From: Combretum micranthum
Taxonomy: Eukaryota > Streptophyta > Magnoliopsida > Myrtales > Combretaceae
Assembly (NCBI GenBank): GCA_024138025.1
Contig: JAMXBD010000686.1
Span: 620,001 to 684,000, forward strand
Reading direction: 5' to 3'
Length of the DNA stretch: 64,000 nucleotides
Shown here: positions 1 through 12,196 of the stretch, one piece after another
Layout of the letters: each line of letters starts with the position of its first letter
How positions within the stretch are numbered: the stretch's first letter is position 1
Translations under genes and position numbers: made by a program
Notes under the pieces: generated by a model
What the model was told of the DNA's origin: nothing
Database searches by the model: none
Seen by the model: only the letters and a program-made list of their open reading frames with translations

Positions 1-329
1 TAATCGTTACCGCATAAACAATATTAACAAACACATAGTAGTAGATAAAGTTTAGTTCATCCAAACTTTGAGGAGTACACCATTACAACATTAACACACA
101 CACTACTAGAACAACAAACAACTAATCATAAATAAACAACTCATTGGCCTAGATTACAATATTAACACCCATGCTAGAATAATAAAAAACAACTAAATAT
201 AAACTAAATGCTCATTGGTTTCTTCAGTTACCCAATGAGTTGGTAGTTGTGCTCCTTACGAAGGAGTTGAAGTTACTAAAGTACCCATCCTCTTCGTTCG
301 AGTAATCCTTCAAGTCTTATTGTCGTCAT
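1..329. other. Flank of hAT relic, nothing recognised
   Basis: AT-rich sequence beyond the C-terminal end of the hAT transposase relic. It may be the element's 3' non-coding end, but no terminal repeat or TSD was found. Confidence 0.4.
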
Positions 330-2200
330 TTAGTCCTACTCCAGTCATAGTTGCGCTAGTGCATCAACGGTTGCTAGGCCACACCGGGACCTATGCTCGT
401 CCAGCTGCTACCCCATAATGCTAAAAGCTTACTTAATTGCTACAGTTAAAGTCGATGCAGCCAATACTTGTTTGGCATTCGAGATAGTATTAGAAATGTC
501 TCCTTATGGCATTTCCATCATCGGGGATGTCAAAGTTATATGTGCCTACTATGTTACCAAACTTGAAAGTCGTGTTCAAGTAGTTTTTGATCTCTGAATT
601 TGATCCACTTTCGCCAATACCATAGTGCTTTTTGAACTACTAGTACCACCACTTCAGGTTTTTCTACGATGGTAAATCCTGAAGCAATAATAGAAATTGT
701 TGGATTGGTAGGTATTTGTCTATCGTATGTGGTATTAAATTGGGAATACAAGTTCAACAACATATTAGTTGTCTCTTTGACGACATTACTTACAAAAATT
801 ACATAAATGTCTTAAGTGTTTGACATATTGTCCACATGTTCGTAATAATAATCCAGGACTTTCCAAAGTCCCTCCGCTTTATTGCATGGGTCTAATAACC
901 ATGCTACGTTGTATATCATAGGAATTTCTCTATAATACTTCAACCACTTGCAAATCATATCATTAACACATGTTTGCAAAAAGGGATAAGATCTTACTTG
1001 TTGGAGTGTCCCGATGATGTTGCAAGCCTCTAGTAAAAAATGATGTATACTTAGGTTGTACACCCGAGAGAAAACATTTGTGCAGTTATAGAAGACCTTC
1101 AACAGTTCCAATAAGTTATTGCAGATATTCTAGTCATTGGGATGCAGATGTATAACGACAAAGCTGCAAAGCAGTTCCCTGTTTGGTATTGTGCAAGTGA
1201 GAAGCTTGTACATTGAATTCTATAATGTTGCACATCTTTTTTCAATTTTTTCGGCTTTTGATCACACCACACCATTTCCTTTATTCTCTATTAATTGATG
1301 GATGGTCCATAATATAGTCAACCACAACTTTTATTGAAGACGTGCAGATTTTTAAAGACTTCATTCCATCCTTCATACACAAATTTAAGATATAACATAC
1401 ACGTCTTATATGAAAAAATGTCCCTGCCCCCCTTCCCCAAGTGTTGTTTGACATAACGATTGTAGGTCAGAAATAATGATTGTATTTAATCCAAACTTAT
1501 TGAGAAATTTTTTTTTGGGTCAAATATATTCATCAAGAATTTCTTGTGTCGTTGCATATATGTTTTGTGTCGTATGGGCTCCATCTATTTTATGTAATAA
1601 AATAAATCTTTTTTGCATTACCCAGTGTCGATCTATCCAATGAGATGTAATACTCATGTAAGAACTTTCACCCCATCTATCAGTTCAAATGTGAAAACAA
1701 ATGAAGACATAAGTATTGAGATTAGAGAACATAGCTTGTAGCTGCATCTTACCCCTTCGGTACATTTTTAAACAATACCATTTCATTGTTGAAGCACTCC
1801 ACTCAGGAGCTTGTGGCTATAGAGTTTCTTGATGGTAGTATACACGATTTGAATTTTCACTGGCATTGAAACCATGATGTAACCCACCAATCATTTGCAC
1901 CAGAGCATCATGATATGGTTCATCCTCGAATTGCCACAGCTTTGCTTCTTTCTTTGAACCAGACCGTGATATTTACTGCCGTGATGAATCCATTCCATAC
2001 TCATTGGGATGCTTCAGCTTGAGATGTTTGGAAAGATTCCCATATCCATCTCCCTTGGAAAAGGCATGGTTGGCATTGCAATAATTGTAATGCGCCCTGG
2101 TCTTCCCATCTGGACTGTCCACTTTCGTTATATGTTTGGTAAATATATTAGACTTATATGGTCGAAGTAGCTTAACTGATGGGTTGCCTCGATGGAATGG
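330..2200 (-). pseudogene. hAT (Ac-like, RICESLEEPER type) transposase relic
   Basis: Decayed transposase of the hAT superfamily, read on the minus strand with many stops and frame changes. In order: a BED zinc-finger-like segment near 1995-2097 (YNYC..., then HLKLKH; the expected first Cys appears as Tyr); a catalytic-core segment near 1590-1720 containing TDRW and SHWIDRHW; the middle domain at 812-1111 (FYNCTNVFSRVYNLSIH, WLLDPCNK) continuing at 554-763 (LLNLYSQFNTTYD), which matches the plant hAT-like middle domain (DUF4413); and a C-terminal dimerisation remnant near 360-480 (AASTLTVAIK, AFSIMG, LDEHRS). The order and spacing fit a whole transposase of about 650 residues. It cannot encode an active protein. 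Terminal inverted repeats were not identified, so element ends are unknown. Confidence 0.8.
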
Positions 2201-3039
2201 TGTATTTCTTCACCCCAACTACCATAATCCTCAGCTTCATGTTATGGTAGTGGTTTTAATTCCGGTTCTTGGGAGTTATTATCATCATCCCCTTGTGTAT
2301 GGTAAACAGGATTGAATGTCTCAAAACTGGTGGAACTGGAGCAAATTAGTAAGTTGTAAATTCAAGGTCGGAGCCTCGAGACTTGTTAAAGTCATAGCAG
2401 TTAACATCCTTATCTATATTAATAGTAGACTCATCTTGACATTTGGAAAGCTTCCCTTTCAATTTTATCTTTTTTTTCCAAAGTTTTTAGATGAGCCATC
2501 AAAGAAAAAGGAAGCTATTGAATTTTTGTTTGTATATCAACTACGCAATAATGTAGAGGTGGGAGTAGAGGAATAAAAAATTTAAGAACAAACATAGAAA
2601 ATAACTACGAACGATTAATCCTCTCGTACAAGATAGTGAAAAAAAAAAAGAGTTAGTATCAGATATTTGAATTTTTGTATATCATGTACATATTAATGTA
2701 GAGGTAGGAGTAGAGGAAAAAAAAAAAAATTATTAATGACACACAGGAATGTTTGATATTTTTGAAAATGAAATCGTCAATTTATAGCCTTTATTCCTTG
2801 CAACATTAAGTGCATCAAGTTGTAAAATTCCAGATAGTTTAAAATTTTTCAACATGTTGAATTAAAATTGGATGTATTTGATATTGTTTAGGGCAAATTA
2901 TTCATATTCAGATACAGATACAGTGCTTTACTTTTACACAGCTCAAAATTCATTCCAGTTAATACATACAAAATATTCAAACTGACAGTTTGAAAATTGA
3001 TGCATGCTAATTAAATTTTTGGACCTTTGTCGTATCCAG
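2201..3039. other. Unassigned AT-rich stretch with a small local duplication
   Basis: No gene recognised. A segment near 2515-2580 (ending GTAGAGGTGGGAGTAGAGGA) recurs at about 2665-2720, a short tandem duplication. An 86-codon open frame at 2316-2576 overlaps it and has no recognisable domain; it is probably chance. Confidence 0.4.
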
Positions 3040-3425
3040 CAATTGGAAACGTTGATAGTAAAGAGTTAGGAAGCATTGTGTAAATTCAAACACCACAAGA
3101 ACATAATTCTTGAGTTCTAAAAATGGGGAGAAAATTTCTCACAATAGCATTTCATACTCTTTGATCTCTTAATTAATAATTACAATAGCAACCTATTTAT
3201 AGACATAAGATAAAATCTTAAAACCAGAAATCAATTGCATAATAAGAAACTAAATAAAATCGTACAAATTTGGAAATAACATAATAAGGAAACACAATAA
3301 AATCCTAATAAATTAAGAAATAAATACATAAAAGTATATAATAAATATTATCTTAAAAATAAGCTAATTTGAGAATCTTTAATGTTTGTTTCTTTAAATC
3401 TTTTCTTGATTCATATCAAACCCCC
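3040..3425 (-). repeat. Truncated LTR with polypurine tract (minus strand)
   Basis: On the minus strand a polypurine tract (AAAGATGGGGGG, about 3421-3432) precedes an LTR-like sequence that contains an ATAAATAGG box near 3199. It shares extended similarity with the plus-strand LTR at 14216-14727, including the ATGTTCTTRTGGTGTTT segment. It is probably a truncated LTR of the same Ty3-type family. The far end near 3040 is approximate. Confidence 0.5.
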
Positions 3426-3697
3426 CATCTTTGAGAAGATTCCTCCTTGAATCATGTAGGTATTACCATGATAAAAAAAATAATCCTATTAAAACTAAAC
3501 TCATACAAAGCATACCAAACCCTACGTACATGAAATTGTACAATTGTCCAAAATTCCATACATACATTATGCACCCCATCAATTCAATTTAATAAAATTA
3601 AGTATTTACTGCAATACTAAATTGATATAATACAATGCATGTTGGATACAATTGGTCACATGTTAACTCAATGGGAAATTGATTGGCTTTGCAGGTT
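3426..3697. other. Short unassigned spacer
   Basis: AT-rich DNA between the LTR fragment and the next element. No coding or RNA feature seen. Confidence 0.4.
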
Positions 3698-4057
3698 TGA
3701 AGCATGGTAGATTTTTAGGGAATAATTTTCTATTATAATTTGAATTGAATTTCATAGGTATGTTAATGGAATGCTTTGAATACAAAGCATAAATTTGTTG
3801 AATGCAGCAAATCGATTTTCTGAATACAAAAACCAACAACACAATATTGAAGGCAAAATTTTCCTCCTCTTTTTCATTAATAATGGATTGATATATATAC
3901 AAGAATATATCAGCATTCCCCTATGTCCAAATTGAAAATCTAGAAACTTCTAGAACTACTTGGCATATGCTGTCGCATGCTATTTTTTCTATTTTCTATT
4001 TTTTTCTTTTATAATTCTAAAATTTAATATTTACATGATTAAAATTAACCTATAACA
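3698..4057 (-). repeat. 3' LTR of the non-autonomous element
   Basis: 360 bp, beginning TGAAGCATGG and ending CCTATAACA on the plus strand, with canonical TG...CA ends. It is similar over its whole length to 10424-10679 plus 12067-12196. Shared blocks include GAATACAAAGCATAAATTT and TTTTTCATTAATAATGGATT. Confidence 0.8.
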
Positions 4058-4452
4058 TTCTAACCCTTCAAAAACCTTTGTCCTCAGAGGTTAGTAAGAA
4101 GACCATAAGTAATTCATTTCATTTAAATGCAAAGGACATCACTTCTATGGCATTATGAGACAACTCATTTAATTGGTACTCAATGTTTTGTCTTAGTTTA
4201 GCTTTGTCATTAATGCCTCTAAAAAACCCCAAGTTATCTTTTCCTTTTCTTTTCTCATACTCAACCCATTTTCTTATTTCTATCATACAATCATAACTTC
4301 CAATAAATTGCTCTAAATATCAATCATTTCTTTTTTTTTTTTTCCATCACTCATAAATTTATACCTAAGCATTATGCCAATTGCATTATCTACTGTTACA
4401 CCAAATAAAAAGAATCCAAAGTTCTCGTTAAAGCCTTCTTCACCTTTACCTT

Positions 4453-7400
4453 TGTAAATCCTTGAATTTTTCATAACTCTTAGAAAATAATTTTAGAGCA
4501 AAAAAACTAAATCAAAACCATAAAACCAAACTCTAGAAACTCTAAATAGGATCAAATATGAATTTTATAACCTTAAGAAAAAGAGAACCTTTAAAAACAA
4601 AATGGAAAATTTGATAATCGTTCGATTCAAAATCTATATGCTAAATAATTCATCTATCTGATCTCTAACAAGTAAATCGAGACAGTAAGCTCAAATGTTA
4701 TTTAATGTAAAAATTATAGAACCTTAGACCCTTCAGTGAACCTTAGAGTCAAAATTTAAAAAATTAATACCAAAGGTCAAACTGAGTCAACATACAACAC
4801 AAGAAGCCTTAGACTCGATTAGACAATCCCGATAACTATAAAATATTAAATAAATCATAAAAACAAATTATACTTAAATTTTGAACTGAAAATATAGTAT
4901 AACCATAAAATCTTAGATATTTACGAGTAAATCTTAAAGCCGAAATTAAAACTGAAATCCTATAAGTCAACTAGGTCAACAACAAGCCCTAGTGAGACTA
5001 GATCCGGCAATACCATGCTTGAAACCCTAAAATAATAAGAATAAAATAACCTTGAATCATAGACCGAAATAATGTGATACAACATAAAAAGATCAAATTC
5101 GTAAAAAATTCACTCGTTTCGGGCCCAAATGGGATCAGTATTCGAAAACTAGGGTCTTGACACATAAAGTGGTAAAAATATTCTGAATACATATTTAAAC
5201 TTGTAATTAGATAAGAAATTGCAAAATATCGGTTATGGAACTTTTTAGTTTTTAAAAATATCAGTCATAACCCTTTTATGCTTATTTTCATTACTATCGA
5301 TATTTTATTTATTCAGTCTACTATTCATTTACCTCTATTTTTTCTTACCACCTACGTCTTACAACCCATATACCTATTTCTTACATTTACTTTTCTAATA
5401 TTACTTTTTACTAAACTTCTCTTACACTTTACTTAGTTTTTCTTACTAATTAATTTTTAATCACATTTCATCCCTCTCTTCTTGCCAGCCATACTCTCTC
5501 TCTCTTCTATCTATATTATTTTCTTTTTCAATAGATTTTATTCACACTAATTTCCACTTCAAAACTCTATAAATACCCCCTTTTTCCTTTTCATTTTACA
5601 CACTATTCTCTTTACATAATAAAACTCTTGTAAAATTTCTCCACAAATCTTCTCTCCATCTTATCCCAAACCGTGAGCCCCTTCTTCATTTCTTTGTGAT
5701 TTTTAGAAAATTTTTCTTTTCATCTATCTTCTATCTACCATCTTCCATCATCATTTACCTTAGGCAAACACTTAAACCCTCTATTTTGTTCATGAAAACA
5801 TAACATAAACATCATGTATGTTTTGATTTCAACACATCCCCATGAGCTTATGCTAGGAGTGAAATCAAGAAAACAACATCATGTTCATGTCTTGTTTTAA
5901 TCTATGCCAAATTTATATTGTGTAGTGTTCATGTTTCTAACGTAGCTTTTTATATGTTATTATGTTTATATATATATTAATATATATATATATATATATT
6001 AGAGTCTAAAGCTCACTAATATAACATTTTAATTATGCTTTTATTAATAAGACTAGTCAACTTCTAGTTTTAGACTTATCCATAATCAAGTCAAAACAAA
6101 GGGGAGTTATCCATAATCTAAATCTCAAGAGCTTTGAAAATTAATCTAAGACTTCCAAAATTATTTCCTTACTTTTCTTATTTGGTAGGGTACTATCCCT
6201 ATTCTAAGTCTCAGCTTGCCTTAATGAAGCCTAAGACTCCCAAAGTTATTTTTTACTTTTCTTATTTCTTTATGGAACTTGTTCATTTCTAAGTTCCGAG
6301 AAGTCTTGATAACAAGTTAAGACTTCCATATTTTTGTTTTGTATTTACCTATTTGATTTCTATTCCTTTATTTCTACATAAGTTATAATATTCTCATACA
6401 ATGATTATTAAGTTCATATGCATGCATGAGTATAAAGTGATGTTGTTGTCTTAATGGAGTTTTCAAAATAGGAATTACAAGATATCTCCCTTTTCGTGAA
6501 AATGAATTTATTTAAATTATCAAATGCAATGATTTTCAACACTTAAGAAGGATTTTTACGAAGATTTAAGATAATGATTCAACTACATTCTTTTCAAAAA
6601 CATTAAAATAAATATATCATAAATTTGTAATATTGATAATTCTTTGCTATATAAAATTTTATTAAAAACTTATTTAGAAGGTCCATACCAACACTTTGAT
6701 GAACACTAAAAACAAAACTATTTTCCAAGTTAAACTTAAAATCAACTTGCTAGTTAAAACTCACTTAGAAAATAAAATTGATCGATAACCTAAGGAATCT
6801 AATTTTTAAGAATGTAAAAATTTATAAAGTTAAGAAATTACGAAAACAATAGTTATAATAAAAAGACAATCACTTGTAATAAACTAAAAATTTTAGTTTT
6901 CTTCCAACAACCCCTAAAGGTCGATGTGTTGAAAAAATTATTAATTAAGAAAGAATTAGTATGAGAATAAAAATTTAGGTGAGCCATTCACCTAAATTTT
7001 TCTCATATAATAAAACTTAGCATGATTTTTCTTTATAAACACATAAAGATTCATGTGATAGAAAATAATTAGTTAAAAGAAATTTAATATGAAAATAAAA
7101 TATTCGTAAACCCAAAGAAAATATAAAATCATGATTTTCTTTAATTATATTTCACATTTACAGAATCTAAGAATTAAAATTTTGATTAAGAATCAAGCTT
7201 AGGAAAAAAAATTTAAAAGGAGATATACTTAAAGTTTTATGCCATTAATAAGTAAAACCATGTCTTGTAAAGTAAATTATTAAATAATTTTTTTTTCAAA
7301 TATAAGACCTTTAAGATTTCAAAATATGTTGAACTATGATTTCTATTTTTACTTTTTCATAAGTCACATGTTTACGAATAGCAAATTTTATCAAAAGTCA

Positions 7401-9070
7401 AGAACATGATTTTTCATAAAACTCAACATTACTACTTTCTACAAAAGATTATTTTACAAAGTTTTATTTTGGAAGAATATCACCAAGACCATGAATATAA
7501 TATGAGTTATTGTCAATATTAAATGATTTTCAAAGGTAGAAATATTTATATGTCTATCACAAAGTATCTAAGTGAAGAAAAGCATGGGAAAATTTTGCAG
7601 TTTAAGGGCTAGAACTTTTAGGTTAGATCTGTACTAACCCATTTTGAAATCCAAACGGCTTTAAATGTAAAAAATAACCTTAGAAATAAATATATCTTTT
7701 CAAGTGGGTAGAAAAAGACTACTAATATACGAAATTCTAAGTTAAAATGAGCAAGTTATGGTCATTTTAAGTTGTAATTTCCTTTCATCTAAATTTTGAC
7801 AAAAATAACATGATAGAATTGGAAAGTTTAGGTAGAACTTCTATGAAATACTCATTTCAGGTATTTCTTCTGTCTAAGTGATGGGGAATACGTGACTCTC
7901 CTTCCTGAGATTATTACGATCGAAAATATTGTGATATAGATGAGTGAGTTTTTCTTTCTAAATTCGTTACTGTGTTTATGCTTGTAAGTAGCCACACTAA
8001 CATAATTAAAAAAAGAAAAATGAGTAAGTATGGGGAACTATTAAGGGTTAAGCATGTATTTTTTTGCTTGTTTGGTTAAGTGGATATTAAGCATATCGCA
8101 ATGTTAGAATGTTTGTTTAACTATGTTTATTCATTTGTATGTTTGATTGCTATATGTGTTTAAATTGATTGATCATCCTTAATGAATCATAATATGGCAT
8201 GGCGTTAACAAGAAAATGGTCACGCATAATATTCATCGAGTCACATTTCCAAAAGGCTGCTCTCGTATGCATAGAGTTGGATGGGCCACTAGCGTGCTGG
8301 AACACTGACCATGCTACTTCCTAGGGAATCCACATCGCTCAGGGAATGCGACTCTAGATTAGGAGTCGTGCCAGCCGAATGCTTTGGGCGAGTGCTTAGG
8401 GACTAGCAATAGAAGATTAAGAGGACCTTCATCAACAATTCCCTAACCCTTGATATGGAGAACGTAAATCCATTCTATGTATAGATTTCAAATAACTATA
8501 CATATATATTCTTCATGTGATTGTTGCATAAGCATAGCATATGCTTGACTAACCAACTTGTTTGCCTATGATTGTCGGTGCGAATAATGAGGAAATATCT
8601 CACTGAGCAAGTTATAATAGCCCCATAGATTTTGTTGAAGCATGTATGCTTGAGACTCGATTCAAGGACAGGACATTAAGGAAAAACATTGGTGGATTAT
8701 TGAGCTTTTGCAGAAAAAGTAGGAGCATAGAAGGAATTTACTTTCTTAAAATTTCTTTATGAGTATATATGATATATTAATATTTTGGAGACTACTAAAA
8801 AATGTATTTATGTAGACTTGAAGACATTAGCGGGGTGTATGCCCTTAAGAATTGTAATTGACCTTATTTATGTTTAAAGAAAAGTATTTCTCTTGCCTTG
8901 TTACTTAATTGATTCAATATAAATTGCGCTACTTCGATGCATCCCCTTGATTGTGATATACATCTTTTGTATAATATGGAAGTTTTTGTGTGACTATGGT
9001 AGTTATTCCTAAGCTTTAATATTGTGTACGATGAGCTGTCATGTTTAAGCTATCCCTTTGAGACGTGACA
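4453..9070 (+). mobile_element. Very long solo LTR (4.6 kb), plus orientation
   Basis: The segment begins TGTAAATCC and ends GAGACGTGACA. It is flanked by a perfect 5-bp TSD, ACCTT at 4448-4452 and 9071-9075. It is AT-rich and non-coding, with a TATA-like CTATAAATACCCC near 5569, a pyrimidine-rich leader after it, and a GC-richer block at about 8230-8410, all seen in long LTRs of Ty3 chromoviruses. The inference that this is one solo LTR rests on the TSD, the TG...CA ends and the restored reading frame of the host element. Further nesting inside it is possible. A (TA)n run lies at about 5967-5999. Confidence 0.6.
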
Positions 9071-9075
9071 ACCTT

Positions 9076-9244
9076 CGTCTTTCTCACAACTTACACATGA
9101 CTCTCTACTTCTCTTCTCATCATAGGCCAAAAAATATGCCAAATGTTCTGCTTTATTCACTAATTCCATAACTTCCCTGTGCATAATATAACTATGGCAA
9201 ATCCTTTTCTTGCCACTACCCATCAGCATCTTCAAACAACACAA
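9076..9244 (-). pseudogene. Unrecognised coding-like segment split by the 4.6-kb LTR
   Basis: A minus-strand frame from 9244 reads through MCCLKMLMGSGKK and VMELVNKAEHLAYF to CEKDEG and stops just after entering the 4.6-kb solo LTR. On the other side of that LTR, the host sequence at 4452 downward continues in the same frame as KGEEGFNENFGFFLFG and on to YKFMSDG near 4335. The product is not recognised. It lies inside the non-autonomous LTR element between the gag-like start and the polypurine tract. It could be a diverged gag C terminus or captured host sequence. Confidence 0.35.
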
Positions 9245-10139
9245 AAACCATTCTAAGTAGATTACATGTACAAACCAGTGTGTTGTTCCTCCATCTGAGT
9301 TCTTTGGATATTATTGTTTATCTTTCTGTTGTCTTGCCACAAGTACACAAATTCTAATGAATCCTTTAACCATTTTGCACCTTCCCTTACTCAAAAATTT
9401 TAAGATCTAAAGTACTATCGTCTTTGATATTGTTGAGCTTAAGAAGTTTAGAGGTGGAATTTTCTTTTCCCTTGTTTTTATTCATCGAGTCCAAGAGCCC
9501 AAGAGTGATGATAGGGTTGCAATCCATAGGGGTTGAATGAAACATTGGTAGTTCGATACTTATAGGTCGATGACCCTCAAATGCTCGACCAAGTTATAAG
9601 CTTGAGACTCTCAGATCTGTGACCTCCAAGTGCTTAGCAAGATGATTCATTGAAGGACCAAAGCTCAAGGTCAGTGATTTTTTTTTTTCTACATACATCT
9701 AGGGATTGGATCTAATATAGCATGACACTCAATTTTCACATTCTTTGGCCTTTTCATATATAAGGTTTTATTTGTAATGCTCATGTAAAGGTTGTAGGTA
9801 AATCCATATTGTGGTGGTTTGTGAAGAAATTTGGGTTTCCGTATTGGTGTTTTGGTCATATTTGGATATGGTATGATGTGGATTTGCGATCTAAACGGTT
9901 TGGTAAAGAGCTTGGTAGATTGATTTATGGTGGTTTCTAAGGTAGTTTTTGGTAGTTGTTTATTGGGCTATGATTCAATATGGGTTAGAAAAATGGCTTC
10001 CTTTAATAGTGAGTTTGGGTATGGGTTTTTCACCGTGTTTCTTGATTTAAGTATGCCAACATGGTTTTGCTTGAGTATTGTGTTCAAAGCAAATGATGTG
10101 ATTGGTAGGTATGGTGTAGCTTTCGGGCTAGTGTTTGCT

Positions 10140-10392
10140 GCAAATTTCTAGATTTGTGATGCATTAAAAATTGATTTTACAAACTCACTTGAGATTCTTC
10201 TAGATGCATTTCCTCCTAAATTGATAACTTTACTTCCTTAAGATCTTGTAGTTGTTGTTTCAACATGTTTTCTTGTTTATGTAGAGCATTAAAAAATGGT
10301 TTAAACCTTTGCTCTTGTTCATCAAGATGTTTCTTTACAACCTAGTGAACAACTTACAGCATTTGCTCAAACTCTGAATCATTAGAAGCCAT
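10140..10392 (-). pseudogene. gag-like N-terminal remnant
   Basis: A minus-strand ATG at 10392-10390, about 30 bases past the primer site, opens a short frame (MASNDSEFEQML) that meets a stop and continues with Lys/Gln/Glu-rich coding-like sequence (KKHLDEQEQRFKPFFNALHK, LKQQLQDLKEV). Position and composition fit the N terminus of a Ty3 gag with a coiled-coil tendency. It is broken by several stops. Confidence 0.5.
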
Positions 10393-10408
10393 GGTGGTCA
10401 CCCAAAGA

Positions 10409-10422
10409 GGTTCTGATACCAA
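10409..10422 (-). other. tRNA-iMet primer binding site
   Basis: On the minus strand TTGGTATCAGAACC directly follows the 5' LTR end. It matches the usual plant retroelement TGGTATCAGAGC site (complement of the 3' end of initiator Met tRNA) with one late mismatch. Confidence 0.75.
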
Positions 10423-10423
10423 T

Positions 10424-12196
10424 TGAAGTATGGTAGATTTTTGAGAAATAACTTTCTATTGTAAATTTTATTAGATTTCACAAATATATTAATGGATTGC
10501 TTTGAATACAAAGCATAAATTTTCCAAATGTAGCAAATTGATTTTTTGAATATAGAAAACCAACAACACGATATTGAGGATGATATTTTTCTTCTCTTTT
10601 TCATTAATAATGGATTGATACATATACAAAAATATGTCAACATTCCCCTATGCATAAATTAAAAATCTAGAAACTTTTGTGCATGTTCCCGAAATGGCAA
10701 ACAAGAGGGGGGTTGTATTGTTTGTTAAAACATTTTCTTGAAAAACCAATTGAAAAGAACACTATAAATTTTTTATGTTTCTTTTTATGATGAATGCATG
10801 TGATAAGCAATAAATAATATAACAGAAATTAAATTGTAATAAAGTAAAAGCGACAACGATTTATAGATATTTCTCCTTGTGAGTCAGTCTTCTCTTCCAG
10901 CTCCACTGTTGGGGATCCATTCTTCTATACCAGTCGTTTCATTAATCTAATAGTAAAGAAGAATTACAAACACCAATTGCTTTTGCTTTATCTTTTTAAT
11001 ATACCTCTTAGCTATGCATAAACTACAAGACTTTTGTAATCTAATTTCTATGCTAATCCTCACTTAAAGAAAAGAGATAAACTTGTAGCAAGAGAAAATA
11101 TAAGTTCTCTATATTTAAGCTCAAAACCTATAAAGAAATGTATAAAAGATGATGTTTATAGTGTCTATTAGATGCTCAGAGGGCTTTTTGTAGAGTGCAA
11201 TTTTTTTTATAAACTTCTATGTTTTTCTTTCTTTTTCATTCTCATGATTTTTTTCCTCTTGAGAATCCTAAACTTTGAAAATATATAAACTCTTCAAACG
11301 ACTCTCTTGATTATAATATCCCATGAAATCTTCTAACAGCTTTTTTGTTAAGTGGATAAGATTGATATCCTTAGATTTGTGGGGTTAGAATATCTTATCT
11401 AAGAATTCAAACTTTGAACTCCTTAAACATCTATCTTGTTTCGCTTGTGATCTTTAGATATTGTTGATATTTATCTTCATTCGATTCTTCAACAACTTGA
11501 CTAGATAAGATTTAATTTGAATTTAAATATCCCTCTTATTCTGGATAAGCTTTAGCTAATAACGAGCTAAAAGATGATATTTTATCTCCATCCATAGATA
11601 TTATTATGTCGAGATAAAAACAAATCTTCATTCATCTTGAGACAGCAACTTGAATGCATCTTGTAAACATCTTCATAAAACCTTGAAAAAGATTTTTATT
11701 GTAACTCATAAGAATTTCTATGAAAAACTCGTGAAATACTCTTGAAGAAAATCCCCATGGATTATTATCCTTATTATATAGAACAATTAAGTGTCTTATC
11801 CAAATATACTTTATTAGTGGAGTTGGGGCTTCAAATAAATCCAACTTGTATTTTGATGATTGATAAAAAACTGTATGATCGTTTATTTTGCGAACCGAAG
11901 TAGCATTCGTCCAACTATCTATTCAAGTGTCTATTGAAACGTCTATTTGACTGTCTTCTTAGGTGTTTGTAAATATGGATATCTTTATTCTACACACTTA
12001 AACGAATTTATTACATATCTTTTAACATTTTTGTTATCATCAAAACTTATTTAAGAGAACTCAACATTCTGGAACTACTTAGCATGTGTTGTCACATCCT
12101 ATTTTTTTCTTTTTTTGGATGTATTTTGTATTTTTCTATTTTGTCTTTCATAATTCTAAACTATAATATTTACATGATTAAAGTTATCCTATAATA
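10424..12196 (-). repeat. 5' LTR of the non-autonomous element, split by a solo LTR
   Basis: Second LTR copy, starting TGAAGTATGG and ending CCTATAATA (terminal CA decayed to TA). It is interrupted at 10680-12066 by a different solo LTR. Without that insertion and its duplicated target it is about 380 bp, close to the 360 bp of its partner. Confidence 0.75.
10680..12066 (-). mobile_element. Solo LTR (1.39 kb), minus orientation, nested in another LTR
   Basis: Starts TGCATGTTCCC and ends GAGAACTCAACA on the plus strand; on the minus strand it starts TGTTGAGTTCTC. Flanks are TTTTG (10675-10679) and TTCTG (12067-12071), and the uninterrupted partner LTR has TTCTA at this place. That proves an insertion. 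No coding sequence is present. The ends resemble Ty1/copia LTRs, but the family is not certain. Confidence 0.7.

Larger units (their letters stand above)
3698..12196 (-). mobile_element. Non-autonomous Ty3-type LTR element (minus) carrying two nested solo LTRs
   Basis: A minus-strand LTR retrotransposon. Its 3' LTR is 3698-4057 and its 5' LTR is 10424-12196 (interrupted). Flanking 5-mers are AGGTT at 3693-3697 and TGGTT at 12197-12201, a 4/5 matching TSD. A primer site complementary to initiator Met tRNA lies next to the 5' LTR, and a purine-rich tract (GAGGACAAAGGTTTTTGAAG) lies next to the 3' LTR. After subtracting the insertions at 4453-9070 and 10680-12066, the element is about 2.5 kb with an interior of about 1.7 kb. 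It holds a gag-like start but no reverse transcriptase or integrase, so it depended on another element for movement. Confidence 0.75.

Noticed and set aside
9927..10151. 74-codon plus-strand frame with hydrophobic content
   Set aside because: It lies inside the non-autonomous LTR element on the opposite strand and has no recognised domain; hydrophobicity follows from the T-rich sequence.
3663..10655. Similar minus-strand frames at 3663-3902 and 10398-10655 as a duplicated gene
   Set aside because: They are the two LTRs of one element.
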